From: Dichotomicrobium sp964650735
GTDB lineage: Bacteria > Pseudomonadota > Alphaproteobacteria > Rhizobiales > Rhodomicrobiaceae
DNA length: 38,550 nucleotides
Reading direction: 5' to 3'
Assembly: GCA_964650735.1 (NCBI GenBank)
Contig: CAZYUT010000004.1
Location: 1 to 38,550 of the forward strand
Within the stretch, counting starts at the first letter, position 1, and each line of letters opens with the position of its first letter. Below the pieces are notes generated by a model. The model ran no database searches. It saw only the letters and a program-made list of their open reading frames with translations, and had not been told where the DNA came from. Positions 1-7,399 of this stretch are shown here, in pieces. The position numbers and the translations under genes were made by a program.

Positions 1-583
1 GGTCGGTGGTCGGGACGAGTTGGATGGCGGCTTCCGGCAGGCCGGCGGCGCGCAGGCCCTTCAGCAGGCAGGCGTGAATCGCGCGGCTGGAATGGATGCT
101 GTCCGAGCCTGGCCGCAGGATGGCGGCGTTGCCAGATTTCAGACACAGCGCACCGGCGTCAGCCGTGACGTTCGGACGGCTTTCGTAAATGATTCCGATG
201 ACACCGATAGGCGTGCGCACCCGCTGGATGTGCAGGCCGTTGGGCCGGGTCCAGTCTGCGATCACCTTCCCGGCCGGATCGTCCAGCACGGCAATGTCTT
301 CGAGCGCTGCTGCGATTGAAGCGATGCGCTTTTCGTCAAGCCTGAGACGGTCGATCCCGGCTATCGGGCGGCCTTGTTCCTCGGCTGCGGCCAGATCCCG
401 CGTATTCGCCGCCAAAATGTCGGCCACGCTGACGCGCAGAGCCGCGGCGGCCGCGCGCAGCGCAGCGTTCTTGGTTGCGGCGCCGGCCGTGGCGAGCCGA
501 CCAGCGGCTGCACGCGCCCGCGCGCCCAGCTCCACCAAGACATCGGCCAGCGGCCTGTCCGCCTGGCCAACTTTTTCCTGCAT
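1..583 (-). CDS. proA: Glutamate-5-semialdehyde dehydrogenase (gamma-glutamyl phosphate reductase), N-terminal part
   Basis: ProA reduces gamma-glutamyl phosphate to glutamate-5-semialdehyde with NADPH, the second step of proline synthesis. About 194 codons are present; the gene continues past the left edge, so the catalytic cysteine region is not visible. The visible part has the family stretches VRTPIGVIGIIYESRPNVT, ALCLKSGNAAILRPGSD and, at the edge, AIQLVPTTD. The start ATG at 583-581 shares one base with the proB stop (TGATG), so translation is probably coupled to proB, which makes its substrate. The truncation is an effect of the window edge, not a broken gene. Confidence 0.95.
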   Translation of the reverse strand, partial: MQEKVGQADRPLADVLVELGARARAAAGRLATAGAATKNAALRAAAAALRVSVADILAANTRDLAAAEEQGRPIAGIDRLRLDEKRIASIAAALEDIAVLDDPAGKVIADWTRPNGLHIQRVRTPIGVIGIIYESRPNVTADAGALCLKSGNAAILRPGSDSIHSSRAIHACLLKGLRAAGLPEAAIQLVPTTD

Positions 584-1767
584 CACATGTCTCCCGATTT
601 CGAGCTGCGCACCGCCTCGGCGTCCTCGGTATCGCGCGAACCCGGCGCAATGGCCATATCGTCCCGGTGGATCATCTCGTCCCGCCCGCGATAGCCAAGA
701 ATCTGCTCAATCTCGCGCGTCTTGCGCCCAAGCAGCAGGCGTGCATCGCTGCTCGAATAGGCTACGAGGCCGCGGCCGATGACGTTGCCGCGCCGGTCGC
801 GAATTTCGACCGTATCGCCACGCTCGAAGACGCCCGCCAACTCGACAACGCCAGCGGGCAACAGGCTGCGGCCGGATTTTAGCGCAGCCACCGCGCCATC
901 GTCGATGACGAGCGCGCCAGCGGCATCGAGCCGCCCGGCGATCCAGCGTTTGCGCGCGGCCAGCGGCGTTGAATGCGCCAGAAACACGGTGCACGGCGCG
1001 CCTTGCGAGAGCGCGGCGAGCGGGTTCGCGCGCTTGCCCAGCGCGACGATCATGTTGGTTCCGGCGGCAACGGCGATCTTGCCCGCCTCGATCTTTGTCA
1101 CCATCCCGCCACGCGATAGCTCTGTACCAGCGTCGCCCGCCATCGCCTCGATCTCCGGCGTGATGTGCTCAACGATATCCAGGCGCCTGGCGTCCGGGTC
1201 GCGGTCCGGCGGCGCGGTGTAAAGGCCGTCCACGTCAGACAGCAGCACCAGGCAATCCGCGCTGATCATGGACGCGACCCGCGCGGCCAGCCGGTCATTG
1301 TCGCCATAGCGGATCTCGCTGGTCGCCACAGTGTCGTTCTCGTTCACCACCGGCACGGCGCCAAGGCTCAAGAGCGTGCGCATCGTGCTGCGCGCGTTGA
1401 GGTAGCGCCGGCGCTGCTCGGTGTCGCCCAGCGTCAGAAGGATTTGCGCCGCCGCCAGCCCGCGATCCGCCAGCATCTGGCGATAGGCGTGCGCCAGGTC
1501 GATCTGGCCGACAGCCGCAGCGGCCTGGCTTTCCTCCAGCTTCAGCGGCCCGCCCGGGAGGCGCAGCGCATGCCGCCCCAGCGCGATCGCCCCGGACGAC
1601 ACCAGCACGACCTGCTTGCCCTCGGCCCTGAGCGCAGCGATGTCGTCGATGAGCGAGCCGAGCCAGGCATCGTTCAGCCGGCCGGTCGCGGGATCGGCCA
1701 AGAGCGCCGAACCGATCTTGACGACCATCAAATGCGCTTTGCGCCATTCCGGTCTGACTTCGGGCAT
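583..1767 (-). CDS. proB: Glutamate 5-kinase
   Basis: ProB phosphorylates glutamate with ATP, the committed and proline-inhibited step of proline synthesis, in the cytoplasm. The 394-residue protein has the amino-acid kinase domain first: VVKIGSALL near the N-terminus, VLVSSGAIALG, then VNENDTVAT and FGDNDRL-like YGDNDRLAARVA. A PUA domain follows in roughly the last 100 residues. The frame is open back to 1821, but the ATG at 1767 is preferred because AAGGA lies six bases upstream and the protein then has family length. It sits 60 bp downstream of obgE and overlaps proA by one base, giving an obgE-proB-proA operon, an order common in Rhizobiales. Confidence 0.95.
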   Translation of the reverse strand: MPEVRPEWRKAHLMVVKIGSALLADPATGRLNDAWLGSLIDDIAALRAEGKQVVLVSSGAIALGRHALRLPGGPLKLEESQAAAAVGQIDLAHAYRQMLADRGLAAAQILLTLGDTEQRRRYLNARSTMRTLLSLGAVPVVNENDTVATSEIRYGDNDRLAARVASMISADCLVLLSDVDGLYTAPPDRDPDARRLDIVEHITPEIEAMAGDAGTELSRGGMVTKIEAGKIAVAAGTNMIVALGKRANPLAALSQGAPCTVFLAHSTPLAARKRWIAGRLDAAGALVIDDGAVAALKSGRSLLPAGVVELAGVFERGDTVEIRDRRGNVIGRGLVAYSSSDARLLLGRKTREIEQILGYRGRDEMIHRDDMAIAPGSRDTEDAEAVRSSKSGDM

Positions 1768-1827
1768 CTGTTGTCCTTGTTGCTTCGCGCCATCTATGAG
1801 CAGATGAGCGCGCGGACGCAAGGGCGC

Positions 1828-2865
1828 TCAGGGCCGCCAGGACGCACGCGGTTTCGCCTCGGCCTCCTCTTGACCCTTCGACAGCCTGATCCCGGCTGCA
1901 ATGCGAAACAGCGCCGTGCGGAGATTCAACCCCGAGACGGCCGACAGCAAAAGCGGCTGTTGCCCGCACGCCTCTGCCAGCAGCGCCTGCTTGTGCGCGG
2001 CTTCTCTGCCGTCCACCGCGTCGCATTTGCTCAAGCAGACGATCTCCGGTTTCTCCGATAGGCCAGCCCCGTAACCTTCGAGCTCGCCGCGCACGACCCT
2101 GTAGTCCTGCGCCGGGTCGTCGCCCGTGACATCGATAAGATGGAGCAACACCCGCGTTCGTTCGACATGGCCGAGGAAGCGGTCGCCGATGCCCTTGCCC
2201 GTATGCGCGCCCTCGATCAGCCCGGGGATGTCGGCGAGCACGAAATCAATGTCGTCGATCTTCACGACGCCAAGGTTGGGATAAAGCGTCGTGAACGGGT
2301 AATCCGCAATCTTCGGTTTGGCCGCGCTTACGGCGGCGAGGAAGGTCGATTTGCCTGCGTTCGGCAGCCCGACCAGCCCGGCATCGGCGATGAGCTTCAG
2401 CCGCAGCCAGATCGTCATCTCCACCCCCGGCTGTCCCGGATTGGCGTGGCGCGGCGCCTGATGCGTTGATGTTTTGAAGCGTGCGTTGCCAAAGCCGCCA
2501 TTGCCGCCGCGCGCCAAAAGGACGCGCTCGCCCGGTTCGGTGAGGTCGGCGAGCAGCGTCTCGTTGTCCTCTGCGAAAATCTGCGTGCCGGGCGGCACCT
2601 TGAGCGTCACGTCCTTGCCGTCCGCACCGGTGCGGTTCTGGCCCTCGCCATGCATTCCGCGGCTGGCCTTGTAGTGTTGCTGATAGCGAAAATCGATCAG
2701 CGTGTTCAGGTTTTGGACGCATTCCGCCCAGACATCGCCGCCGCGCCCGCCATCGCCGCCGTCAGGGCCGCCAAACTCGATGAACTTCTCACGCCGGAAC
2801 GAAACGCAGCCATTCCCCCCATCGCCCGAGCGTATGTAGACCTTGGCCTGGTCGAGAAACTTCAT
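1828..2865 (-). CDS. obgE: Obg/CgtA GTPase
   Basis: Obg is an essential ribosome-associated GTPase involved in 50S maturation and stress or cell-cycle control. The 345-residue protein starts with the glycine-rich Obg fold (residues 1 to about 158, with GDGGNGCVSFRREK and GGDGGRGGD). The G domain follows: P-loop GLPNAGKSTF, G3 motif DIPGLIEGAHTGKGIG, and LSKCDAVD in place of the NKxD G4 motif. The start ATG at 2865 has AAGGA about ten bases upstream; the frame is open 13 codons further upstream, but that extension matches nothing in the family. The usual upstream partners rplU and rpmA are absent; a divergent crtZ lies there instead. It is first in the operon with proB and proA. Confidence 0.96.
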   Translation of the reverse strand: MKFLDQAKVYIRSGDGGNGCVSFRREKFIEFGGPDGGDGGRGGDVWAECVQNLNTLIDFRYQQHYKASRGMHGEGQNRTGADGKDVTLKVPPGTQIFAEDNETLLADLTEPGERVLLARGGNGGFGNARFKTSTHQAPRHANPGQPGVEMTIWLRLKLIADAGLVGLPNAGKSTFLAAVSAAKPKIADYPFTTLYPNLGVVKIDDIDFVLADIPGLIEGAHTGKGIGDRFLGHVERTRVLLHLIDVTGDDPAQDYRVVRGELEGYGAGLSEKPEIVCLSKCDAVDGREAAHKQALLAEACGQQPLLLSAVSGLNLRTALFRIAAGIRLSKGQEEAEAKPRASWRP

Positions 2866-2948
2866 GGTGAATCGGTCCTTAACTGCCAGCGGCGCGTATG
2901 GCATACCGCATCGGCTGAATGCCCTCAGTCAGCAAATGGAGTGCCAAC

Positions 2949-3437
2949 GTGTCCCAAATCTGGATCGTACTGGGCGTGTCTGTCTTCAGTTTCGCCGCGA
3001 TGGAAGCGATCGCCTGGCTGTTTCACCGCTACATCATGCACGGCCCCTTGTGGTTTATCCATAAGACGCATCATCGCCCGCGCCGCGGGAAGTTCGAGTT
3101 GAATGACGTTTTCGCGGTCCTGTTCGCATTGATCGCCGCCCCGCTGTTTCATTTCGGGCTGCAGGGGCATCCTGTCCCGCTTGGGATCGGGCTGGGCATG
3201 ACCGGCTACGGCATCGCTTATTTTCTCGTCCACGACGTGCTGGTTCACCGCCGCATCGGTCATCGCTTCATTCCGCAAGATGGTTATCTGCGCCGCGTGC
3301 ATCAGGCGCACCACATGCATCATGCGGTGCGTGAGCGCGACGGCGCAGTCTCCTTCGGCTTCCTGATCGCGCCCCGGCCCGAAAAACTGGCCAAGAAGCT
3401 GAGAGAACGCGCTGAACGGCAATCGCCCGCCGAATAA
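2949..3437 (+). CDS. crtZ: Beta-carotene 3-hydroxylase (CrtZ-type, fatty acid hydroxylase superfamily)
   Basis: CrtZ is a membrane di-iron hydroxylase that adds 3-OH groups to beta-ionone rings (beta-carotene to zeaxanthin). The 162-residue protein shows the full histidine set: HRYIMH (26-31), HKTHH (38-42), HDVLVHRRIGHR (95-106) and HQAHHMHH (118-125), set among hydrophobic segments. I chose the GTG at 2949 because GGAG lies seven bases upstream; an in-frame ATG at 2919 has no clear site. It is transcribed away from obgE across a short gap of about 80 bp. No other carotenoid gene is in the window, so the substrate pathway must lie elsewhere. The family call is strong; the exact carotenoid substrate is inferred. 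Confidence 0.88.
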   Translation: MSQIWIVLGVSVFSFAAMEAIAWLFHRYIMHGPLWFIHKTHHRPRRGKFELNDVFAVLFALIAAPLFHFGLQGHPVPLGIGLGMTGYGIAYFLVHDVLVHRRIGHRFIPQDGYLRRVHQAHHMHHAVRERDGAVSFGFLIAPRPEKLAKKLRERAERQSPAE

Positions 3438-3513
3438 GCCGAACTCGGCGGTAGGCTTGATTAACGGTTTTAGTTATCCTACCGCCAAGCTCAGGAATGA
3501 CGCGAGGTCAGCG

Positions 3514-4335
3514 GTGTGGACGCGCGAAACGGCGATCGCTTATCTGAACGAAACCTTGCGCACGCTCCGCCGCCAGGACGATCTCAGCCCGGCCAATCCC
3601 GATGTAACAACAACTCTGAGTGTTCTGATCGCCACGCTTCACAGATGGCACAAAACGGGCGTCGGCAATGAACTCTTGGATGAACCAGCGCTGGCGGCCG
3701 CGCGCAGCGAGCTGCCCGGATTGTGCGCCGCCGCCGAATGCCAACTGGAGAAGTGGTGGTGCCTCAAGATTTTGGCAAGCGAGGCGCCCGCGCAGGCGCT
3801 TTCCCGATTCTGGTATCTGCCGAACTATCTGAGCCTGCGCGACGCCGAAACCGCGCTCGCCGGCCCGGAAGCCCTTCGGCACTCGGTGTTTCTCGGCTGT
3901 GGCGCGCTGCCTTTGACGGCGATCCTGCTGGCGCGGGCGGACCAGCGCGCGCATTTGCGCTGCGTGGATGCCGACGCCGAGGCGTGCGAGCTTGCGCAGG
4001 CTCTAATCCGCGCGCTTGGTCTGCAGGATCGCATCTCGGTTGACCACGCGCGTGCAGAGGCAAGCGAAGTGCCGGAGGGCGCGACGGTGATCCGGGCCAG
4101 CCTGTTGGACGCGCCAGGCCTTTATCAGCATTTGACGACGTCTGGAGCGGTGCGGCTTCTGATCCGGGACGTCGAGGGCGTTTACTGCTGGCTTTATCGG
4201 CCCGCTGACCTTCCGGGGCAAGCATTTCGCCAGCGGGGGCGAACAGAGCCGTCGCCCGCGCGCATCAATATCACCCGCGATTTCGAGCGGGCCTATGCAC
4301 CCGCCACTCTTGCGGCTGGCCTTCCCGATCCTTAG
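3514..4335 (+). CDS. Nicotianamine synthase-like aminocarboxypropyl transferase
   Basis: The 273-residue protein resembles the nicotianamine synthase (NAS) family, which includes bacterial CntL of staphylopine synthesis. These enzymes move the aminocarboxypropyl group of S-adenosylmethionine onto an amino acceptor to build metal chelators. The SAM-binding core is visible as FLGCGALPLTAILLA (126-140), then CVDADAEACELAQ and LGLQDRISVDHARAEA, and the late strand LLIRDVEGVYCWLYRP. A glutamate near residue 79 (QLEKWW) lies about where NAS enzymes carry an active-site glutamate, though I could not align it. GTG 3514 has GAGG six bases upstream and gives CntL-like length; a TTG at 3457 is the other option. 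No opine dehydrogenase, racemase or metallophore transporter is nearby, so the product is unknown. Confidence 0.72.
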   Translation: MWTRETAIAYLNETLRTLRRQDDLSPANPDVTTTLSVLIATLHRWHKTGVGNELLDEPALAAARSELPGLCAAAECQLEKWWCLKILASEAPAQALSRFWYLPNYLSLRDAETALAGPEALRHSVFLGCGALPLTAILLARADQRAHLRCVDADAEACELAQALIRALGLQDRISVDHARAEASEVPEGATVIRASLLDAPGLYQHLTTSGAVRLLIRDVEGVYCWLYRPADLPGQAFRQRGRTEPSPARINITRDFERAYAPATLAAGLPDP

Positions 4336-4336
4336 G

Positions 4337-4352
4337 TGATATCATGATATCA
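4337..4352. promoter_or_regulatory. 16-bp perfect palindrome, probable FitA/VapB-type operator
   Basis: TGATATCATGATATCA is a perfect inverted repeat and also two tandem copies of the self-complementary octamer TGATATCA. It begins one base after the stop codon of the NAS-like gene and ends 26 bp before the antitoxin ATG, which is where a ribbon-helix-helix antitoxin would autorepress. From memory, the gonococcal FitA half-site is TGATAGCA-like, which supports the reading. The role is inferred. Confidence 0.6.
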
Positions 4353-4378
4353 AACCAGATGAGATTGGGAGGCGTCAC

Positions 4379-4633
4379 ATGGCGCAGTTGATTGTTCGCA
4401 ACATCGAGGACGAGGTGAAGGAGCGGATCGCCCGGCGCGCCCGCTTGCACGGCCACAGCATGGAAGAGGAGGTGCGGCGCATCCTCCGCGATGCCGTGGG
4501 CGAGAGAGCGCGGCCGTCTGACGAGCCGGGGCTTGGAACGCAGCTCGCCCAGCATTTCGAGGCGCACGGGCTGTCTGGCCTGGATCTGCCCGAGATGAAG
4601 AGGCAGGAAGCGCGGCCGGCCAACTTCGACTGA
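4379..4633 (+). CDS. FitA-like ribbon-helix-helix antitoxin
   Basis: This 84-residue protein is a FitA/StbC-type antitoxin: a short N-terminal strand (AQLIVRNI), then two helices of a ribbon-helix-helix fold (DEVKERIARRARLHGHSMEE and following, ending near residue 42), then an acidic and flexible tail expected to wrap the toxin. GGGAGG lies six bases before the ATG. The palindrome at 4337-4352 just upstream is the likely autoregulatory operator. The PIN toxin gene follows after 46 bp, a wider gap than the overlap usual in such pairs. Function is inferred from fold and pairing. Confidence 0.88.
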   Translation: MAQLIVRNIEDEVKERIARRARLHGHSMEEEVRRILRDAVGERARPSDEPGLGTQLAQHFEAHGLSGLDLPEMKRQEARPANFD

Positions 4634-4679
4634 TGGCGCGCGGCCTTATCCATAGCCCGAGCGCGGGTCCGCGCGGCCA

Positions 4680-5111
4680 ATGATCGTCATCGATACCAAC
4701 GTCATATCGGCCTGCATGCGCGCAAGGAAGAACAGCCCGGTGCTCGCCTGGCTCGACCGCCAGCACCCGCAAGATCTCTGGACCACGACGGTCTGCCTGT
4801 TCGAACTGCGCTATGGCATCGAAGCCCTGCCCGACGGCGACCGTTTTCGGCACTACCTCGAAACAAGCTGGCACGATATTGGCAGCCGCATTTTTGGCAA
4901 CCGCATTCTCGACTTCGACTCACTTGCCGCTGATAGCGCCGCCGAACTGGCGGGTGAGCGCCGCCAGGCGGGCCGGTCCGTCGAGTTTCGCGACACCTTC
5001 ATCGCCGGGATCGTGCGTGCGCACGGCGCAACGCTGGCGACACGCAACGTTCGCGACTTCGATGACGCAGGCATCGCGATCATCAATCCCTGGGAAGAGA
5101 ACGCACACTGA
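4680..5111 (+). CDS. FitB/VapC-like PIN-domain ribonuclease toxin
   Basis: This 143-residue PIN-domain protein should be an Mg2+-dependent endoribonuclease held inactive by the upstream FitA-like protein. The acidic active site is complete: D5 in VIDTNVIS, E42 in CLFELRYG, D105 in FRDTFIAG, and N123/D126 in ATRNVRDF. The C-terminal INPWE is a common FitB ending. No strong ribosome-binding site precedes the ATG, so expression may depend on read-through from the antitoxin frame. The target RNA cannot be told from the sequence. It ends 39 bp before the SRP RNA. Confidence 0.9.
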   Translation: MIVIDTNVISACMRARKNSPVLAWLDRQHPQDLWTTTVCLFELRYGIEALPDGDRFRHYLETSWHDIGSRIFGNRILDFDSLAADSAAELAGERRQAGRSVEFRDTFIAGIVRAHGATLATRNVRDFDDAGIAIINPWEENAH

Positions 5112-5113
5112 CC

Positions 5114-5144
5114 TTGCATTGGCGCGGGCATAAGCTGATATAGT
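5114..5144 (+). promoter_or_regulatory. Probable sigma-70 promoter of the SRP RNA
   Basis: TATAGT (5139-5144) lies six bases before the first base of the SRP RNA and matches the -10 consensus at five of six positions. TTGCAT (5114-5119) is a possible -35 box, but the 19-bp spacer is long. This is inferred from position and motif only. Confidence 0.5.
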
Positions 5145-5150
5145 CAGCAC

Positions 5151-5245
5151 GGGAAGTTGGCGCCGGACGCTTGCCTCGCCAACCGGGTCAGGTCCGGAAG
5201 GAAGCAGCCCTAACGAGTCCCAGGCGGGTCGGTGTCCAGCTTCCC
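5151..5245 (+). ncRNA. ffs: Signal recognition particle RNA (4.5S/small type)
   Basis: The RNA component of SRP binds Ffh and FtsY to target membrane proteins co-translationally. The conserved domain IV hairpin is clear: GGGTCAGGTCCGG, the loop GGAAG, then AGCAGCCCTAAC (about 5187-5215). The ends pair as GGGAAG at 5151 with CTTCCC at 5240-5245, defining a 95-nt helix typical of the bacterial small SRP RNA. A -10-like box lies just upstream. An RNA gene next to dnaX is a usual alphaproteobacterial arrangement. The ends are set by pairing and may be off by a few bases. Confidence 0.95.
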
Positions 5246-5312
5246 ACCCCATGAGCAGTGGACCCGGCATACGCAGGTTGCCACTCTCCCTGAAAAGGCT
5301 CCCGGGCGAGCG

Positions 5313-7148
5313 ATGGGCCGGTCTTCCAAGAAATCAAACGGGCGTGCATCAGCAAAACCCGCGAAGCGCGACAGCGATCGGCCTGCCGCCAGCGCGCCTT
5401 ACATCGTGCTCGCACGGAAATACCGCCCGCACCGGTTCGAGGACCTGATCGGGCAGGACGCGATGGTGCGCACGCTGCGCAACGCATTCGCCACTGGGCG
5501 GATTGCGCAGGCTTACATGCTCACGGGCGTGCGCGGCGTCGGCAAAACGACGACGGCCCGCATCCTCGCGCGCGCGCTCAACTACGCGAAGCCCGGCGAA
5601 GATACCGGGCCGACCCTCGACCTTGCTGAAGAAGGCGAGCACTGCCGCGCCATCATGGAAGGCCGGCACATGGACGTGATGGAGATGGACGCGGCGTCCC
5701 ACACCGGCATCGACGACATCCGCGAGATCACCGACGCGATCCGCTACAAGCCGGCCTATGCGCGCTACAAGGTGTTCATCATCGACGAGGTCCACATGCT
5801 CTCGAAGGCCGCGTTCAACGGCCTGCTGAAGACGCTCGAAGAACCGCCCGAGCATGTGAAGTTCATCTTCGCCACCACGGAAATTCGCAAGGTGCCGGTC
5901 ACGGTGCTCTCTCGCTGCCAGCGCTTCGACTTGCGCCGGGTAGATTCGGACAAGCTGATCGCGCATTTCGCCGATGTCGCCAAGCGCGAGGGCCGCAGCG
6001 TGGAGGTTGAAGCGCTGGCCCTGATCGCGCGGGCCGCGGAAGGCTCGGTGCGCGACGGGCTGTCGCTGCTCGACACTGCGTTTGCCTATGGCGGCGAGAC
6101 CGTCACAGCGGCCGATGTCCGCGCCATGCTGGGGCTGGCCGACAGCGCGCGCATCTATGATCTGCTGGAGGCGGCTCTGCGCGGCGCGCCGGACAGGGCG
6201 CTCGACGAACTGGCGCGCCTCCACTCGGACGGCGCGGAGCCTGAGCGTGTCATGCAGGACCTCGCCGAAGCCGTCCACACCGCCAGCCGGATCGCCGTGA
6301 CCGGGACCGGCGGCTCGGCGGGCTTAAGCGAGACCGAGCGGGAACGTGCCGGCGCGCTCTCCGCGATAGGCGTGCCGAAGCTCTCGCGTGCCTGGCAGAT
6401 GCTGCTCAAGGGGCTGGAAGAAGTGGCGCGCGCGCCGAACGCGCTGGCCGCCGCGGAGATGGTGCTGATCCGCCTGAGCTTCGTCGCCGACCTGCCCCCA
6501 CCCGACAAACTCATACGCGAGCTTGGAGAAGCGAACCCGGCCGCACGGACGAACCGCGAACATAAGCAAAACGAATCGGCATCCGCAAATGTTCTTGATT
6601 CGTCTCGCTCCGAATCCGCACCGCCCGCGAATCCCGTCAAGGCGGATCCCGCACCTGTCACCGTCAAAAGTTTCGCCGATGTGGCCGCGCTGGCCGGCCA
6701 GCAGCGCGACATTAAGCTCAAGCTGGCGCTGGAGGAGAATGCGCGGCTGGTCGCTTTCAGGCCCGGCCATATCGAGTTGAACCTGCTCGACGGCGCGCCG
6801 CGCGACCTGGCCGGCCAACTCGGCGACAAGCTGACCGCCTGGACCGGCGAGCGCTGGATGGTCTCGCTCAGCGACCAGCCCGGCGAGCCGACGCTGGGCA
6901 ACCAGCGCCGGGAGCAAGAAGCGGCGATCCGTGCGAAGGTTGAACAGCACCCCCTTGTGCGCCAGGTTTTTCAGCACTTTCCCAGCGCCAAGATCGTTGA
7001 CGTGAAGGAGCTAGACCCGGAGAAGGCCGGAGCCCAGGCGTATTCGGACACGGCCAAAAGCGAGGACCGACATGAAAGACTTTATGAACATGATGAAGCA
7101 GGCCAGGGAGCTGCAAAGCAAAATGGCCGAAATGCAGGCCGAGATTGA
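5313..7148 (+). CDS. dnaX: DNA polymerase III subunit gamma/tau
   Basis: DnaX is the clamp-loader ATPase of the replicative polymerase. The 611-residue protein has Walker A GVRGVGKTTTAR, Walker B IIDEVHMLSKAAFNGLLKTLEEPPEH, the SRC arginine finger (VLSRCQRFDLRR) and a tau-type C-terminal half. The cysteine cluster found in many DnaX proteins is reduced to one cysteine (EEGEHCRAIM), as I recall for alphaproteobacteria. The frame is open back into the SRP RNA, so the ATG at 5313 is the sensible start. I see no slippery A-rich frameshift signal for a gamma form. The last 25 codons overlap the ybaB start by 77 bp, an unusually long overlap. Confidence 0.95.
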   Translation: MGRSSKKSNGRASAKPAKRDSDRPAASAPYIVLARKYRPHRFEDLIGQDAMVRTLRNAFATGRIAQAYMLTGVRGVGKTTTARILARALNYAKPGEDTGPTLDLAEEGEHCRAIMEGRHMDVMEMDAASHTGIDDIREITDAIRYKPAYARYKVFIIDEVHMLSKAAFNGLLKTLEEPPEHVKFIFATTEIRKVPVTVLSRCQRFDLRRVDSDKLIAHFADVAKREGRSVEVEALALIARAAEGSVRDGLSLLDTAFAYGGETVTAADVRAMLGLADSARIYDLLEAALRGAPDRALDELARLHSDGAEPERVMQDLAEAVHTASRIAVTGTGGSAGLSETERERAGALSAIGVPKLSRAWQMLLKGLEEVARAPNALAAAEMVLIRLSFVADLPPPDKLIRELGEANPAARTNREHKQNESASANVLDSSRSESAPPANPVKADPAPVTVKSFADVAALAGQQRDIKLKLALEENARLVAFRPGHIELNLLDGAPRDLAGQLGDKLTAWTGERWMVSLSDQPGEPTLGNQRREQEAAIRAKVEQHPLVRQVFQHFPSAKIVDVKELDPEKAGAQAYSDTAKSEDRHERLYEHDEAGQGAAKQNGRNAGRD

Positions 7149-7389
7149 GCAGCTAACCCGCGACGGCACCGCCGGGGCCGGCCTTGTGACCGTCACCATA
7201 AATGGCAAGGGCGAGATGCGCGCGGTGAATGTCGACCCAAGCCTGATGAAGCCGGATGAGAAGGAAATCCTTGAAGACCTGCTCATCGCCGCTCACGCCG
7301 ACGCCAAGGCGAAGATGGAAGAGGCGCTTCACGAAAAGATGAAGGACATGACCGGGGGCCTCCCGCTGCCGCCGGGGCTGAAGCTTTAG
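7072..7389 (+). CDS. ybaB: YbaB/EbfC family nucleoid-associated protein
   Basis: This 105-residue DNA-binding protein belongs to the YbaB/EbfC family, small dimeric nucleoid-associated proteins encoded between dnaX and recR in most bacteria. It has the family pattern: an N-terminal helix (MKDFMNMMKQARELQ), the strands VTVTINGKGEMRAVNVDP, then an amphipathic helix region ending in PLPPGLKL. GAGGA lies five bases upstream of the ATG. Its start lies inside the end of dnaX in another frame, so the two are probably translationally coupled. recR follows after 10 bp. Confidence 0.95.
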   Translation: MKDFMNMMKQARELQSKMAEMQAEIEQLTRDGTAGAGLVTVTINGKGEMRAVNVDPSLMKPDEKEILEDLLIAAHADAKAKMEEALHEKMKDMTGGLPLPPGLKL

Positions 7390-7399
7390 GCTGCGCCGC

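Noticed and set aside
583..1821. A proB start at 1821, seven bases after obgE
   Set aside because: It has no ribosome-binding site suited to it and adds 18 non-homologous residues; the ATG at 1767 follows AAGGA at ideal spacing.
5232..5312. An upstream start for dnaX inside the SRP RNA
   Set aside because: The extra residues would be coded by the SRP RNA helix and match no DnaX; the ATG at 5313 is more sensible.
5349..6278. A 309-codon antisense frame inside dnaX
   Set aside because: It is opposite the conserved ATPase core of DnaX and shows no recognisable motif, ribosome-binding site or family wording.
6523..6650. A programmed frameshift site in dnaX for a gamma form
   Set aside because: The linker region has short A runs (AAGCAAAACGAA) but no A AAA AAG-type slippery heptamer with a following hairpin.
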